Positions 14,116 to 40,529 of a stretch of DNA of 64,000 nt are shown here, piece by piece (position 1 is the first letter of the stretch; the number at the start of each line of letters is the position of its first letter). This DNA is from Eretmocerus hayati (lineage: Eukaryota; Arthropoda; Insecta; Hymenoptera; Aphelinidae). The notes below the pieces were generated by a model that was not told the origin of the DNA, searched no databases, and was given only the letters and a program-made list of their open reading frames with translations. Location: contig CM056742.1 of assembly GCA_029851415.1 (NCBI GenBank), forward strand, positions 144,279,121 through 144,343,120, in the 5' to 3' direction. The position numbers and the translations under genes were made by a program.

Positions 14116-14353
14116 TCATTTTTTCTACACACAAAGTTGGTGAAAACGAGAAAGCTAACATCGTATATCAGATTATCAAGATTGAAGGGACGAGTCTCGT
14201 GGTACACATACAGGGCGCGACGCGCGTGCCTCTCACTTTTCAGTGGACTAGATACGCATGACCCCATATCGACTAAACGCGGACTAGTAAGATCCAAAAA
14301 GGGCCCTCATTTCCCTCGAACTTCGTCCTTCCCCGTTTTTTTTTGTGTCTCGA

Positions 14354-14380
14354 GTATAAGTACCGCGCTCACACAGTCCC
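14354..14380 (+). promoter_or_regulatory. Candidate TATA/Inr core promoter, antisense to ELAV 3' end
   Basis: TATAAGTA is followed about 22-25 nt later by TCACACAGTC, an arthropod-type CAGT initiator. It points along the + strand, away from eIF2D and into the ELAV coding end. No coding product was recognised downstream, so any transcript would be antisense or non-coding. Confidence 0.25.
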
Positions 14381-14873
14381 ATTCTTCGTAAGTCTCTCTT
14401 TCTCTCTCGCAGACTCACCAATTTCCTTCATGATTCTTCAATCAACGTCTCATCATTTGCACTCATCGTTAGCTAACAATTACCCTCAAACAGACACACT
14501 GACATACACGCGGTTCATTCATATATATAAATGTATATATATATTTCTCTCTGCATTATTCTCTCTCTTTGTAATTTTATATAATAATATTCATATTAAT
14601 AATAATATTTGTTTGTATCACCGCTGCTCAGCTGTGCGCACTGCCCTCGCGGTCTCTGGCTGCGCTCCGCGTCAAGAAATATTGGCGAAGTTACAGCGCG
14701 CGACCGGAAGTGCGAGCGCGCTCAAGCTGTATGTAGAACGGAGTTTGTGCGCGCGCGCCTGAGCCCTCGCTGGAGCGAATACTGTTGCTTGGTTGTATAT
14801 TTTTTCTCTCATAAGTTGAGAAAAAGTGGGCCCGATCTCATTAGCTAATTTAAGCCTGCCGGGTACGCTAGAT

Positions 14874-15452
14874 CTATGCCTTGTTGTGCAGAACTTTCTT
14901 GGAGGACTTGGGACCAGAGTTGGGCATCAGACCCAGACCATTACCATTATGGTGGTGGTAGTTGTTAGAACGACCGCCACCACCACCCCCATTGGACCCT
15001 GAGCGCGACTGCTGATGGGCCTTGCCGGTCACGTGTTGCTGGGCCCGCTGAGCCGCTGCAAGGGCTGCCGCGGCCCCTGGCAAAAGCCATCGATTCAGGC
15101 CCCCCAGGCCCGGGGCCTGATGGTTTGACAACTGCTGCTGCTGCTGTTGTTGCTGTAGGGCGGTGGCCCTTTGAAGCCAAGCTGGCTGGTTCGAATGAGC
15201 TCTGCCGATGTGTGGTCCCGAAGAGGCCCTCCCCAAGTGCTGGGCCTTACCACTGGCGGTGGACAGCTGTAGCAAGGCGGCCGTAGCGTTGGCACGCTTC
15301 CCTGAGGCCGTTGCAGCGGCTGCGGCCGCGATGATCTGCTGTAGGCTGCTCTGGGAGGAGATATCGGACCCGGCAAACGGACCCAGAGAACGGGCCTGAT
15401 GATGGTGGGAATGAAGCTGCTGCTGCAGCGGGTAGAGCGAGCCTTGCTCGTC
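14874..15452 (-). CDS. elavl2: In-frame C-terminal extension after the UAG (192 aa, Q/A/H/G-rich)
   Basis: Directly after the RRM3 UAG, in the same frame, 192 codons run without a stop to UAG at 14,876-14,874. The peptide begins DEQGSLYPLQQQLHSHHHQA. It continues through an Ala run, a Q8 run, an Ala-rich segment and a G6 run with SNNYHHHNGNG, and ends PKSSKKVLHNKA. The Q and G runs use mixed synonymous codons (CAA/CAG, GGT/GGC/GGG), as expected under protein-level selection. GC content is high throughout and drops right after the second stop. Openness alone is weak evidence, since other frames here are also partly open. Possible routes are stop readthrough, A-to-I editing of UAG to UGG, or an unseen splice form. 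Otherwise it is 3'UTR. Confidence 0.6.
   Translation of the reverse strand, partial: DEQGSLYPLQQQLHSHHHQARSLGPFAGSDISSQSSLQQIIAAAAAATASGKRANATAALLQLSTASGKAQHLGRASSGPHIGRAHSNQPAWLQRATALQQQQQQQQLSNHQAPGLGGLNRWLLPGAAAALAAAQRAQQHVTGKAHQQSRSGSNGGGGGGRSNNYHHHNGNGLGLMPNSGPKSSKKVLHNKA
15438..15450 (-). promoter_or_regulatory. GC hairpin just 3' of the UAG
   Basis: In the mRNA sense, UAG GA is followed by CGAGC AAG GCUCG, a perfect 5-bp stem with a 3-nt loop starting two bases after the stop codon. Structures soon after a stop can promote readthrough in insects; that role here is inference. Confidence 0.45.
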
Positions 15453-31510
<16,058 letters not shown>

Positions 31511-34460
31511 CTGAAACAGAAAAATTAAAAATTTTGTTAATCACTTTGTATGAAGAAGGCCTTAAATTATGATGAGTATTATAAGATTTAACGTGGAGAT
31601 GAGGGGCGGACTCGTGGATTATTGATGGGAGTTTACATTAGCACCTGAACAATTGAGCTATTTGAGCACGTAAATGGCAATAGTACTGAGCGAAAACCGA
31701 TCAAGTCAAGGAGGTATTAAGTATAAGGTTGAGAAATTTGAAGCTCAGTTTTTCAATTACATCCACATGATCAACAAGTTGCTGAAATTCCATTTTTGCT
31801 TATCGGGGTCCTCAATATTTTTTGAGTTCATCATCGAACAAGTCATCGAGGGTCTCAATGAACGAAAAACGGTAGGGAGTTTTGGTTGGTGATTGGCACC
31901 TCAATTGAGTCATTGCTGACTTTGATGGGCATATAGTATCACAGAGAACTATGATTCAAAATATGTAGAAGAACTCCTTAAATTCTTCAGCCGACGCTTG
32001 GCAAAAATGGTTCTTGGCTTGGTTGTAAAAAAAAAAAAACTACTATCAATACGGTAATTTCTTCCAAAATTCCAGAAGAAATTACGAACAACGTAAAGTC
32101 ATGGAGGATCACGGAATGATTATCATGTTGCAATTCTTCTAAAAGTTACATTTTATGAAATCTTGTGACTATTTTAGTAATACTTGATAGATTTGAGGAT
32201 TTTCATTCCAGGTGGAATGCTAAATTGAATAATCAGGTAACTGCATCTGATAAACTAATCAATTTTTCAATGAGTTTTGTGATCAACAGTATAGTAACCA
32301 TCAATGATCATGTCCAAATTGACGAAAATGATGATTTCGATATTTTATGTGCTAATTGACCAAACCACAATGGGAAAATAGACGAGACACACTTATAACT
32401 CGAAGTTAAATTCAATCGACTCTAAAACAAGGTGTTTCAGCAAGACACAAATGCCGACCAGAATTTGCATGCCATTTGCGCGCGGCATTCAAATTAATTC
32501 AGAGACAAGAGCCAAATTACCCTCCATTTTACAAGGACAATTTATTAAGGGCCATTCAAAACCACTCATGATAAACTGCGCAAAAAAACCGCAACTGTGT
32601 ATAGGTCTTTTGCCTATACCGCAAAGCCAACATGAAAAAAATATTCAACCACATTTGGAGCACGCATTGCGGAAACCACCACCGTCGTCGTCGTCGTTTG
32701 GTTCGCCAACAACTTCCTTGGTGGTGCGCACGCGTTCGATTAGGATCTCTCTGGCACGCGTAGCCCGTTGCTTTTACTGAATCTCATTATTAGATAGACT
32801 GCGGGTAATAATGATAATAATACGAACAGACGAAGGGTGCGATCAAGGAAAAGAAACTCAGGGTGTTCATATAATACTTGTGACGTAATGAACCCCTCGA
32901 TCAGCTGATCGAGTGCCGGTGTGTGGTGGCAAAAACACCTGGATGGTATACTCGTGGTGCTATGTATACTGAGTAAAAGAGCCAGGAGAAAGAAACGTGA
33001 TCCGCGACGTGTGGCCAACGAGTGGTGCACCCGCACGCGGTATAAATCGCCGGGGTATGGCATGAGGGCTGCACGAACTCAGAACGGAAACAGCTTTTGG
33101 CCCTGTATAATATGTACGTTGAAGGTGTCTGTGTATTATAACACATATCTGCACAGTGGGCTTTGAGGTGGGGAATTTAAAGAAGCCTCTTGTATATTCG
33201 ACACATTTTGAAAGACACGTGCTCCTTTCTTCGGATGGACACATGTGTAAGCTTTCATATTTCTTTGGGGCATACGGCTACTTTTCAATAAGTTTTGTTC
33301 ACGTCTGAATTTCATATATGTAATATGGGTGATAAGGCGCAATCAACTCCGAATCATAGTGCAAAGGCACATATACTATTTCATGACTCAATTAAGTTTG
33401 ACTTATAAAGTCCACGCTCAAAGACAATTCTGAATCCATATTAGAGTGAACATTTTGTTCAAATATGACAATTTGAGGTTTTCACAAAGGCTTTGCACAA
33501 AAATGTAGATAAGAATAGTATGTCACTGGTTTTGAGTAATTACCCCCGACTACAACTGCATGTAACGAGCGCACAAGAATAAAGTATTACACGCATTCAT
33601 TAACCTTCCGCACCCTTACAAATGTGAATGAGCTAAAACTTTCACGCGCTCCACATTGCTTACTATGATGTTTAATAAAGATTGTTTATAATAGAGAAAT
33701 TCCACTCTGGTTTGCTTCTCGATAAAATTTGCTGTTATTCTATTGCAAGACTCAAAGTTACATCAGAAAAGTATTTTCCAACCATTTTTCAGTAAGTCTA
33801 CTTGGCCAGTTCTTCCGCTATAATTCCAGCTAGAAAATAAATTTTTTTTAATGACAATTCCGTCATATAGTCAAAACAAACTAATAATGGAATCTGTATT
33901 CATTAGTATCATTCCAAGTTAATGTTCCGAATTACGAGATTTGTTGAGAAGTAAATTTTGAGAATAAATGGCCAAAATGATTTGATGTAATAATTTTGGT
34001 CTCTATCCAACTTCTCACGTCGATCGGTCAACTTCAAAACCCGTATAAAAACTCACTTCGTCCAGTTATGCATGAGAATGAATAAAATGTATCAGGCTGG
34101 GTGCTCAAGATACGAAAACTTGCGATGAAAAATCTTGCTGAAGAAATTCATCAACAAAGAAGCGCTGAATCAGCAATAATTTGATTTAATTTGGCTCAAA
34201 AATACGTACATAAGACATTGAAAAATTACAGTGATTATCTCAAGTGTATCACAGGGAAGAATTCCAGAGCATGATCAAATTTTCGAAAGCTGCACTTTGA
34301 AGGTCTTAGGAAATCACTCTTAAATCGTCCTCAACACATTCACCGCGAAGGCGAAATCGTGATTCCGGTTGAAATTGCGAGAGAGTACAAATGTGCATTT
34401 CAGCATTTTTGCAAGTCAAACCTTGAGGAAAATCATCATTCTGGCATCTATGTACAATAT
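31511..34460. other. ELAV upstream or first-intron region, no recognised gene
   Basis: Mixed AT-rich sequence with a more GC-rich patch at 32,640-33,070 containing a (CGT)n run near 32,685-32,699 and a TATAAA at about 33,041 (+). Short ORFs on both strands overlap each other and have no recognisable domain. Confidence 0.35.
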
Positions 34461-34464
34461 TTTT

Positions 34465-35230
34465 ATGAATTTTAGTAGGCCCCACCGGTAGGGCCCAAAA
34501 TTCGCCCATAACGCTGAAAATACTCATCAGTGTGATAAGGGGTATCCACCAAATCGTCAAAGTCAATGTTTGCAGCCTCTAGGAGGACCTCCACTACCAT
34601 ATTTGTTCCAGGCATACATTAATTGTGACCAGGTTTTTGCCGTGGTTGCACACATGCATTGCCAAGTTTGATCTTGGGCTGCGGTACATCGACGTACTTT
34701 CTACCAGTATTTGGAACCAGATACTCAAGTAGAACAATAATATTTTCTATTATTTTATTAGTATTTGGATTCCGAGAATTACAGAGCATTTAGTACAGAT
34801 AGGATGAAGCAAAGGCTGTGCTTGGAAGAACTCACGTTTTTCGATTTACTTTAAGCTTTTTGTAATACCGAAGATGAATCGAATAAGGTTTGATATTTCC
34901 AACGTATTTTGACTCAGTTTGTAGGTCTTGATTAGAGCTTCCAAATGAGCTAAAATACGGTGACAATGGTTGAATTTAAAGTAAGTGATTTGCTACTTAT
35001 CGATTGATCTTTTTGATTTATGAATAATTGCGTAAAAAGCGGAAATTGTGCAAAACTCATTGAAATCAACTCTGACCCAAATTCTGTATACACATGTTCA
35101 TTACGACATAAACAACGAAAAATTATTCCGACATAAGCCAGTGGATATGTCTCCGCTGTTAGACATGAGCTGAAACTCGCAATGGGAAGTGGGCCCCACG
35201 GATGGGGCCCATCGCAGTGAACGTATTTAA
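34465..35230. repeat. Weak, diverged foldback with GGGCCC ends
   Basis: AGGCCCCACCGGTAGGGCCC near 34,475 and GGGCCCCACGGATGGGGCCC near 35,190 flank blocks that pair imperfectly (CCCATAACG..ATATCCAC). It may be an old element of the type also seen as GGGCCC patches near 3,770 and 40,235. Confidence 0.35.
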
Positions 35231-35931
35231 TACATTCAAAGATGCTGAACCACGCCATGTTTGTAACTGTTCCAAGCTCGTATAGGCTTTAATCGTGATA
35301 GCACACGTACTTCGACACGTTATACCTCACTCGAAAAAATGTGGGAAAACGGAAACTATTTAAAAAAAAAATGAAAGATCATCTATCTGGCTATTATGTA
35401 TCGATTCAGCATCACGTCAACGGTCGGGGCATTCATCATCCAGCTGAATTAGGGATATTAGGGGACGGTATAAGATAGATTAATGGTCTTGAAGGGTCGA
35501 ACTAGACATTTTCTCCAGAGATCTTCGATTAGCCACACGCAGCTTTCTCAGCTGTTACATTCAAAATCATCATTATCCATTGAACCACAACATCACAGAA
35601 CGACAGGCAACCATGCACTCACAAAATGAACCTAATATAACAGAGTGTGAACGTTTACATTATAATACTCAAATGTATACGCAGTACGATTAAAAACTTG
35701 CTCCCGAATCTTCTTTCTGCACTGTACAAATGTAAGAGCTATCTCTATACTGTGAAAGACACCACACTAAATGCAACAAATGCAAATTCTCACCACTTCT
35801 CACCATACTCCTGGATCATGGACACTGCACTAAATTTACACACACACACATTTATGCAATCGTAACGAATAATTCTTCGTGTTCGTATTATATGTTTCGC
35901 TGACTGACGTGGGGGGCTGATGTTCACCCCG

Positions 35932-35955
35932 TAGTCGTCGTCGTCGTCGTCGTCG
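35932..35955. repeat. (GTC)n microsatellite
   Basis: Uninterrupted GTC units read on the + strand. Confidence 0.9.
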
Positions 35956-38501
35956 GGTGGCGATATATATTCGATGGGGGGATTACTCGGCGATTCTTTA
36001 TGGCTTGGCGGTGTCCACCGGAAAAAAAAGGGGGCGAAAGAGAGACAGGAGGGGTGCGCCATGCCATGCCGAGGCCGCCGCCGCCGCCGGGAGGGTTCAT
36101 GCAGCTGCTATATAATATACAACTTGGCGATCGCGACAGCCGGCACGAGCCACTACCGCCGCCACCACCACCCGTCTATCGCACATATACATTCAATATT
36201 GTAATATCTACAGGCTTATAATATCATTGCTAGAGATATCGTATAAAAAGGTGTGCTGCATGTTAAAAAGAGTGTATGTAGGTGTGTACCAGTTACGCAA
36301 TCGTTGCGTGGGTCTTTCTTTGCCATCTCTGTATGTACATCACGCGATGCACTTTATAATTTTGAACTACCCCTGATGTCCAATGAGTGCGGTTGATGCA
36401 TTTGAACCTCGCAAAAGGTATTATACTGGCTACATATCAACCGCGCGATATCAGCCTTGACTTGACCGCATATACATAGGTAGGATTTTTGCAATACATA
36501 TTATTTTGCCTCTTTCACAATTTCTACGAATGCAAAAGCTGATTGTGATGTAAGCGTCGTCATATGGAGCATGTAGACAGGCAGGGTGCAATACTGCCCC
36601 ACTTGCGTGCATGATATTATATGTATGTATATGCGTGAAAAGCATCAGGATCTCATGGCTGAATGTGTCCAGACAGGCTCACTTATCTTCGTGATGATGA
36701 TTTAGCGATGGACGTACTAAGCACGTAGCCATGTAGTTTGAGAGGGGTGCTGTAGTTGCATCAGGGGTAAAATCTGTACTGGGGGGGCGTTAAATTTGCA
36801 TTCAGATGTAGCTTCGACAATGGTCAGAAAAGAGTGGACAAAAGATTTTCACAATGAACGAAATGGACATATCTCATGTGAATTGAGAATAATAATTTCA
36901 TGATACATCTGCGTAAATAAAATTAGAAAATTGTTCGAGAAACTGGTCATCATTCTCTGTCATTTTTATCAAGCCATAATTTATGAGATAAAAAATCGGC
37001 TCATGAGCGACCGAATCAGTGTTGTCATATCAATGATTATTTTCAATAAATTGCAATATTTTCAAATTTGATAAAAAGTTCATTTCCTCACATCTTTGAT
37101 TGACTGAAACAGTTTGAGAAAAAAATTTGAAACGATTCTGCAAAATGCAAAATTTACCCGAGTGAAATTGCCATGCCATTTTGATTGTACTGAGAGTTAG
37201 CCATAACCTGGGTAGAAAAAGCCTTTACTCGCTCACTTTGTACCACATTGCACTTCCCCGCTTCGAAAAATTTTATGATACAAAATTATGTGGTCAATAA
37301 TCGATCGCAAAATGAGAAAAATGGCAACATTTTCTTCGAAATAAAAGCATGTAGAGACTCGGCCATTGTCGGAATTGATTCGTAACGTTGCCATGGATTG
37401 GTAGGAAATTTTTCAAGATTCTGATGCGATATCCAACTCAAGTTGTCACAAGTATCGGTTTTTGAGCTTGTCCACACATATGGAGGTCTGAAGTCAACGG
37501 GCTAAAAAGGCTGGAAAATGGTAGATTTTTAATTAATAATGGACAAAATTTTTTTTCATAGTGAAAGAATTGGAATTGCACTATGACAAGTATATACAAC
37601 ATCCGATTTTCCAGATGTTTATTCGGTACAATCAACCTGACCACTGTTTGAATAAAAGTTTTCAAATATTCTCCGAATTTGGGTCCTTACTTTTTTAAAG
37701 TGAAACCCGAAAGAATCATTCTCGAACAATAAAAATCGAATAAAAAATTGATATTAATTGGTCAAATTCTGAATCAAGATGAATCGGCTTGCGATAACGA
37801 CCAGTCACCATCAGAATGATACTGCTGATATGGCGATTGGACGAAAAATCATTCCAAGCCAGAAAGATTCATTCAACCGCCATCGTCGAGAGATTAGTTG
37901 AAAGCTCAAAAGGAAAGGGAAAAAGAGAGGGGTTGTCGGTCCAAGCGAACTTTAATTACCAAGGGCCGAAAAATTCGCAAGGGACCGTGATTGAAAAAGG
38001 GGTGAGAGCTTTTGAGAGAGCATCAGAGTGGACGAAAGAACAATACACAGGACTCGCGACGCGCTGAGAAAAGCCATTATATATATCAAGCGATTTTGTA
38101 CACAGACACGATAATGGAATGGAGCGTGTGTACGGTTCTCGTCCAATATACTTATACAACGATATACCAAAAGTCTAACAAAACGAAAGGGGGCGAAGGA
38201 CGCGCGACGAGTCATCGGCCTTTGCGTTCGTTGTGATGATGTATGTGATATAACAGTAATACCTCGGTGGCGATCAAGAGCCCGCGAGGAGATTCGAGAT
38301 GGGGTGCCGCAGATTTTTAGGGGTGATGCCTGAATCGTGCAATCCCACTGTTCCTTCCCTTTTAAAGAAAAAGACGACACGAGGGATGCGGGGGTGCGAT
38401 ATTACAACCGAGGCGACAAGCAGCCTGCAGACATTTTTGAGACTCGGGATGATTGTGACTCCTCTGTTCTTGTTACTTTTGTGTTGCACTGTGCTTTAGG
38501 G

Positions 38502-38533
38502 TATAAAATGGAACTGAACATACAGTTTTCAGC
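38502..38533 (+). promoter_or_regulatory. Candidate TATA/Inr core promoter on + strand
   Basis: TATAAAA (38,502-38,508) with TTTTCAGCAT placing an initiator-like A at about 38,531, the usual 29-30 nt spacing. The first ATG downstream opens only a 19-codon frame, so any transcript may be non-coding or spliced. Confidence 0.3.
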
Positions 38534-38818
38534 ATGAATTCGGGTTACGAGGCTGAGAGCAAAATTGGAGTTTCCAGAACAATGCTCGAGTAGAATTTTT
38601 TGCGCATTCCTTTGAATTCTTAATTTTTTCGGTCGCATATATTACAAAAATTAGGGTGGCAAAAGGTTGTTTCAGGATCAAAAAGTAGTACATTTCAATA
38701 CGAGGGCGAGAATGTTGGTTTCCGCATAACAAGTGATATTTTCCGGCCTGAGCCGAAGGCGAGGGTCAGAATTATCACGAGAATATAGAAACCACCCCGT
38801 CCGAGTGTCGAATACTGT

Positions 38819-38896
38819 TTTTCCATCTTCTGTGTGGGATACAAAATCAAAAAATCCGTGCGGAAAAGTCATTTCCCGCACAGAAGATGGAAAATG
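38819..38896. repeat. Inverted repeat (hairpin)
   Basis: TTTTCCATCTTCTGTGTGGG is repeated inverted as CCCGCACAGAAGATGGAAAA about 40 nt later, a stem of about 19 bp with one mismatch. Confidence 0.7.
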
Positions 38897-39494
38897 AAGA
38901 TTTTGATTCAGGGTGGGCATGGTATTATGGTACCTCATCCGACAACGCCTCATGGAACTGACATATTCACTCAGGAAACATTAAAATTAATTTTGCATTT
39001 TCGTAAGTGAGAAAAATCTAACGCCTTCTTGGTATTATTAAAAGAATCTAATCAGGACACATAGAGGAGAAGTGGTTCTGTTGGCCAGTGCGGGTCTAAT
39101 GGCCAGTTGAATCATTCAGAAAATAAAGGCAGTGAAAATCTGAAACAATTTTAGTCTGCTCGTGCGTATCAAGATATGGGTGATTATTTTTCATATATTA
39201 TAAAATATATGAAATAATATATTTTTTTGTGAATCCATGTATGACATGATATATACCCTCTAGTGTATCATCATCCGAGTGTAACCCCACAAGAATTTTT
39301 GAAAAATGTTAAAATTAGTCGTTTTTGTGTGATTTTTATGTGAAAAAGCCAATTTTTTCGAAAAAAAATTTTCACTCAAATCCCTTCGCGGCAATGATCA
39401 AGTAGATCATAAATGTCACGAGATACTTTGAAAATGATTTACAAGAACACGTGCGAACAAGATTTGGATCGATATCTTGGTTTCAATGTGAATG

Positions 39495-39525
39495 GCAAGT
39501 AATTTCCTGCGTGGAAATTACTTGC
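39495..39525. repeat. Perfect 13-bp stem, 5-nt loop hairpin
   Basis: GCAAGTAATTTCC, loop TGCGT, then GGAAATTACTTGC. Perfect by direct reading. Confidence 0.85.
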
Positions 39526-40119
39526 AATTAGATAGGGAGATTACGTTGTTTTTCGCAAATGTGGGGATTACGAGTTAACGTCGTCTATTTGCCTATCACG
39601 CGTTTCAGTCGGGAGTGATCTTTGTTCCTCAAAAAAACGCTATCGTTTTTTGACCCCAAATTCATCAGGATTTGAGCATTTTTTACGCTCCAGAAGATGT
39701 ATGAAATATCGCTTCTCGAGCTTCAAAAATTGATTTATCAGAAACTTGAAATTTTTTGCCTCAAATTCATGTGCTTAAGATTCAAGTTCGAACCAGTTGA
39801 ACAATCAATATTCTAAATCGTAGGAGGGAGATGTCGGCGGTGGAGCGTGGTGGCCGGACCAGTCGGGTCGTGATGGCCATGGAAAATGTACAGTCAGGCG
39901 CGCCAGCCGACGAGCAGACGACTTCACCCCATGCATTGTGACGAAAATTGATATACATCTTTGAAAACTAATGTTTTGGCACTTTTCTGGTCTTGATTCA
40001 CCATTCATACAATCATTTTTGACATTTTATAGTGAAATCATGCCAATTTGGATTACAAAGCGAATTTTATAAATACGCACGACTCAATTGACCATCTTTT
40101 TTTTTTTCAAGGTGGTTAG

Positions 40120-40330
40120 CGGGCAAAATTTACCTCAAGATCCTTCGGATCCTTCCCCAGACACTGGACTGGTTCAGCTTACGCGGACTACGTATAGCCC
40201 ACGCAGGCCATACCAGGCGGGACACGGGTTTGGGTGGGGCCCACCAAGAAGTGGGCCCGGCCGTGTAAAATCCCTCTCCCCTTGATGTCCGATACTTAAG
40301 GCATCGGGCAATCAAGAAGGATGTCCACCT
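40120..40330. repeat. GC-rich repeat fragment with GGGGCCCACC and GATACTTAAGGC
   Basis: It shares GATACTTAAGGC and GGGCCC boxes with the patch at about 3,770-3,860. Both are much more GC-rich than their surroundings, suggesting copies of one dispersed repeat. Not identified. Confidence 0.35.
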
Positions 40331-40408
40331 GCATCTACCATCTCAGCCCGAAACCGCGTGAGCATTACTTCAGGATGAGCGGCATGTCTCGCGCTCGATA
40401 GCGAGCGT

Positions 40409-40521
40409 TCCTCTTCTTCATCTTCTCTCTTCGGCCACTTGTCGGCATCTTCTATCTTCATTCTTCATTGTTCCCTCTCTTTCTTCTTTCTTCTCTCTTC
40501 TTTCTTCCTTCTTCCCTCTTC
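40409..40521. repeat. Pyrimidine-rich (CTT/TTC) tract
   Basis: About 110 nt of mostly TTC/CTT/TCT on the + strand. Confidence 0.75.
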
Positions 40522-40529
40522 AGTGCTCA

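Larger units (their letters stand above)
4240..14873 (-). other. elavl2: Putative very long 3'UTR of the ELAV gene, or gene-free spacer
   Basis: About 10.6 kb of strongly AT-rich, mostly unique-looking sequence lies directly downstream (- strand sense) of the ELAV coding region. I see no foldback element or protein domain in it, in contrast to the repeat-dense rest of the window. ELAV/Hu genes in insects and vertebrates are known for very long neuronal 3'UTRs, so a transcribed 3'UTR is a reasonable inference. Minus-strand AATAAA candidates include 14,110-14,115 (proximal) and 4,206-4,211 (distal). Short ORFs here, such as 4,567-4,869 on -, look like chance. Confidence 0.4.

Noticed and set aside
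37952..38380. 142-codon - strand ORF
   Set aside because: Overlaps several ORFs on both strands in a GC-richer patch, and has no domain or splice support.
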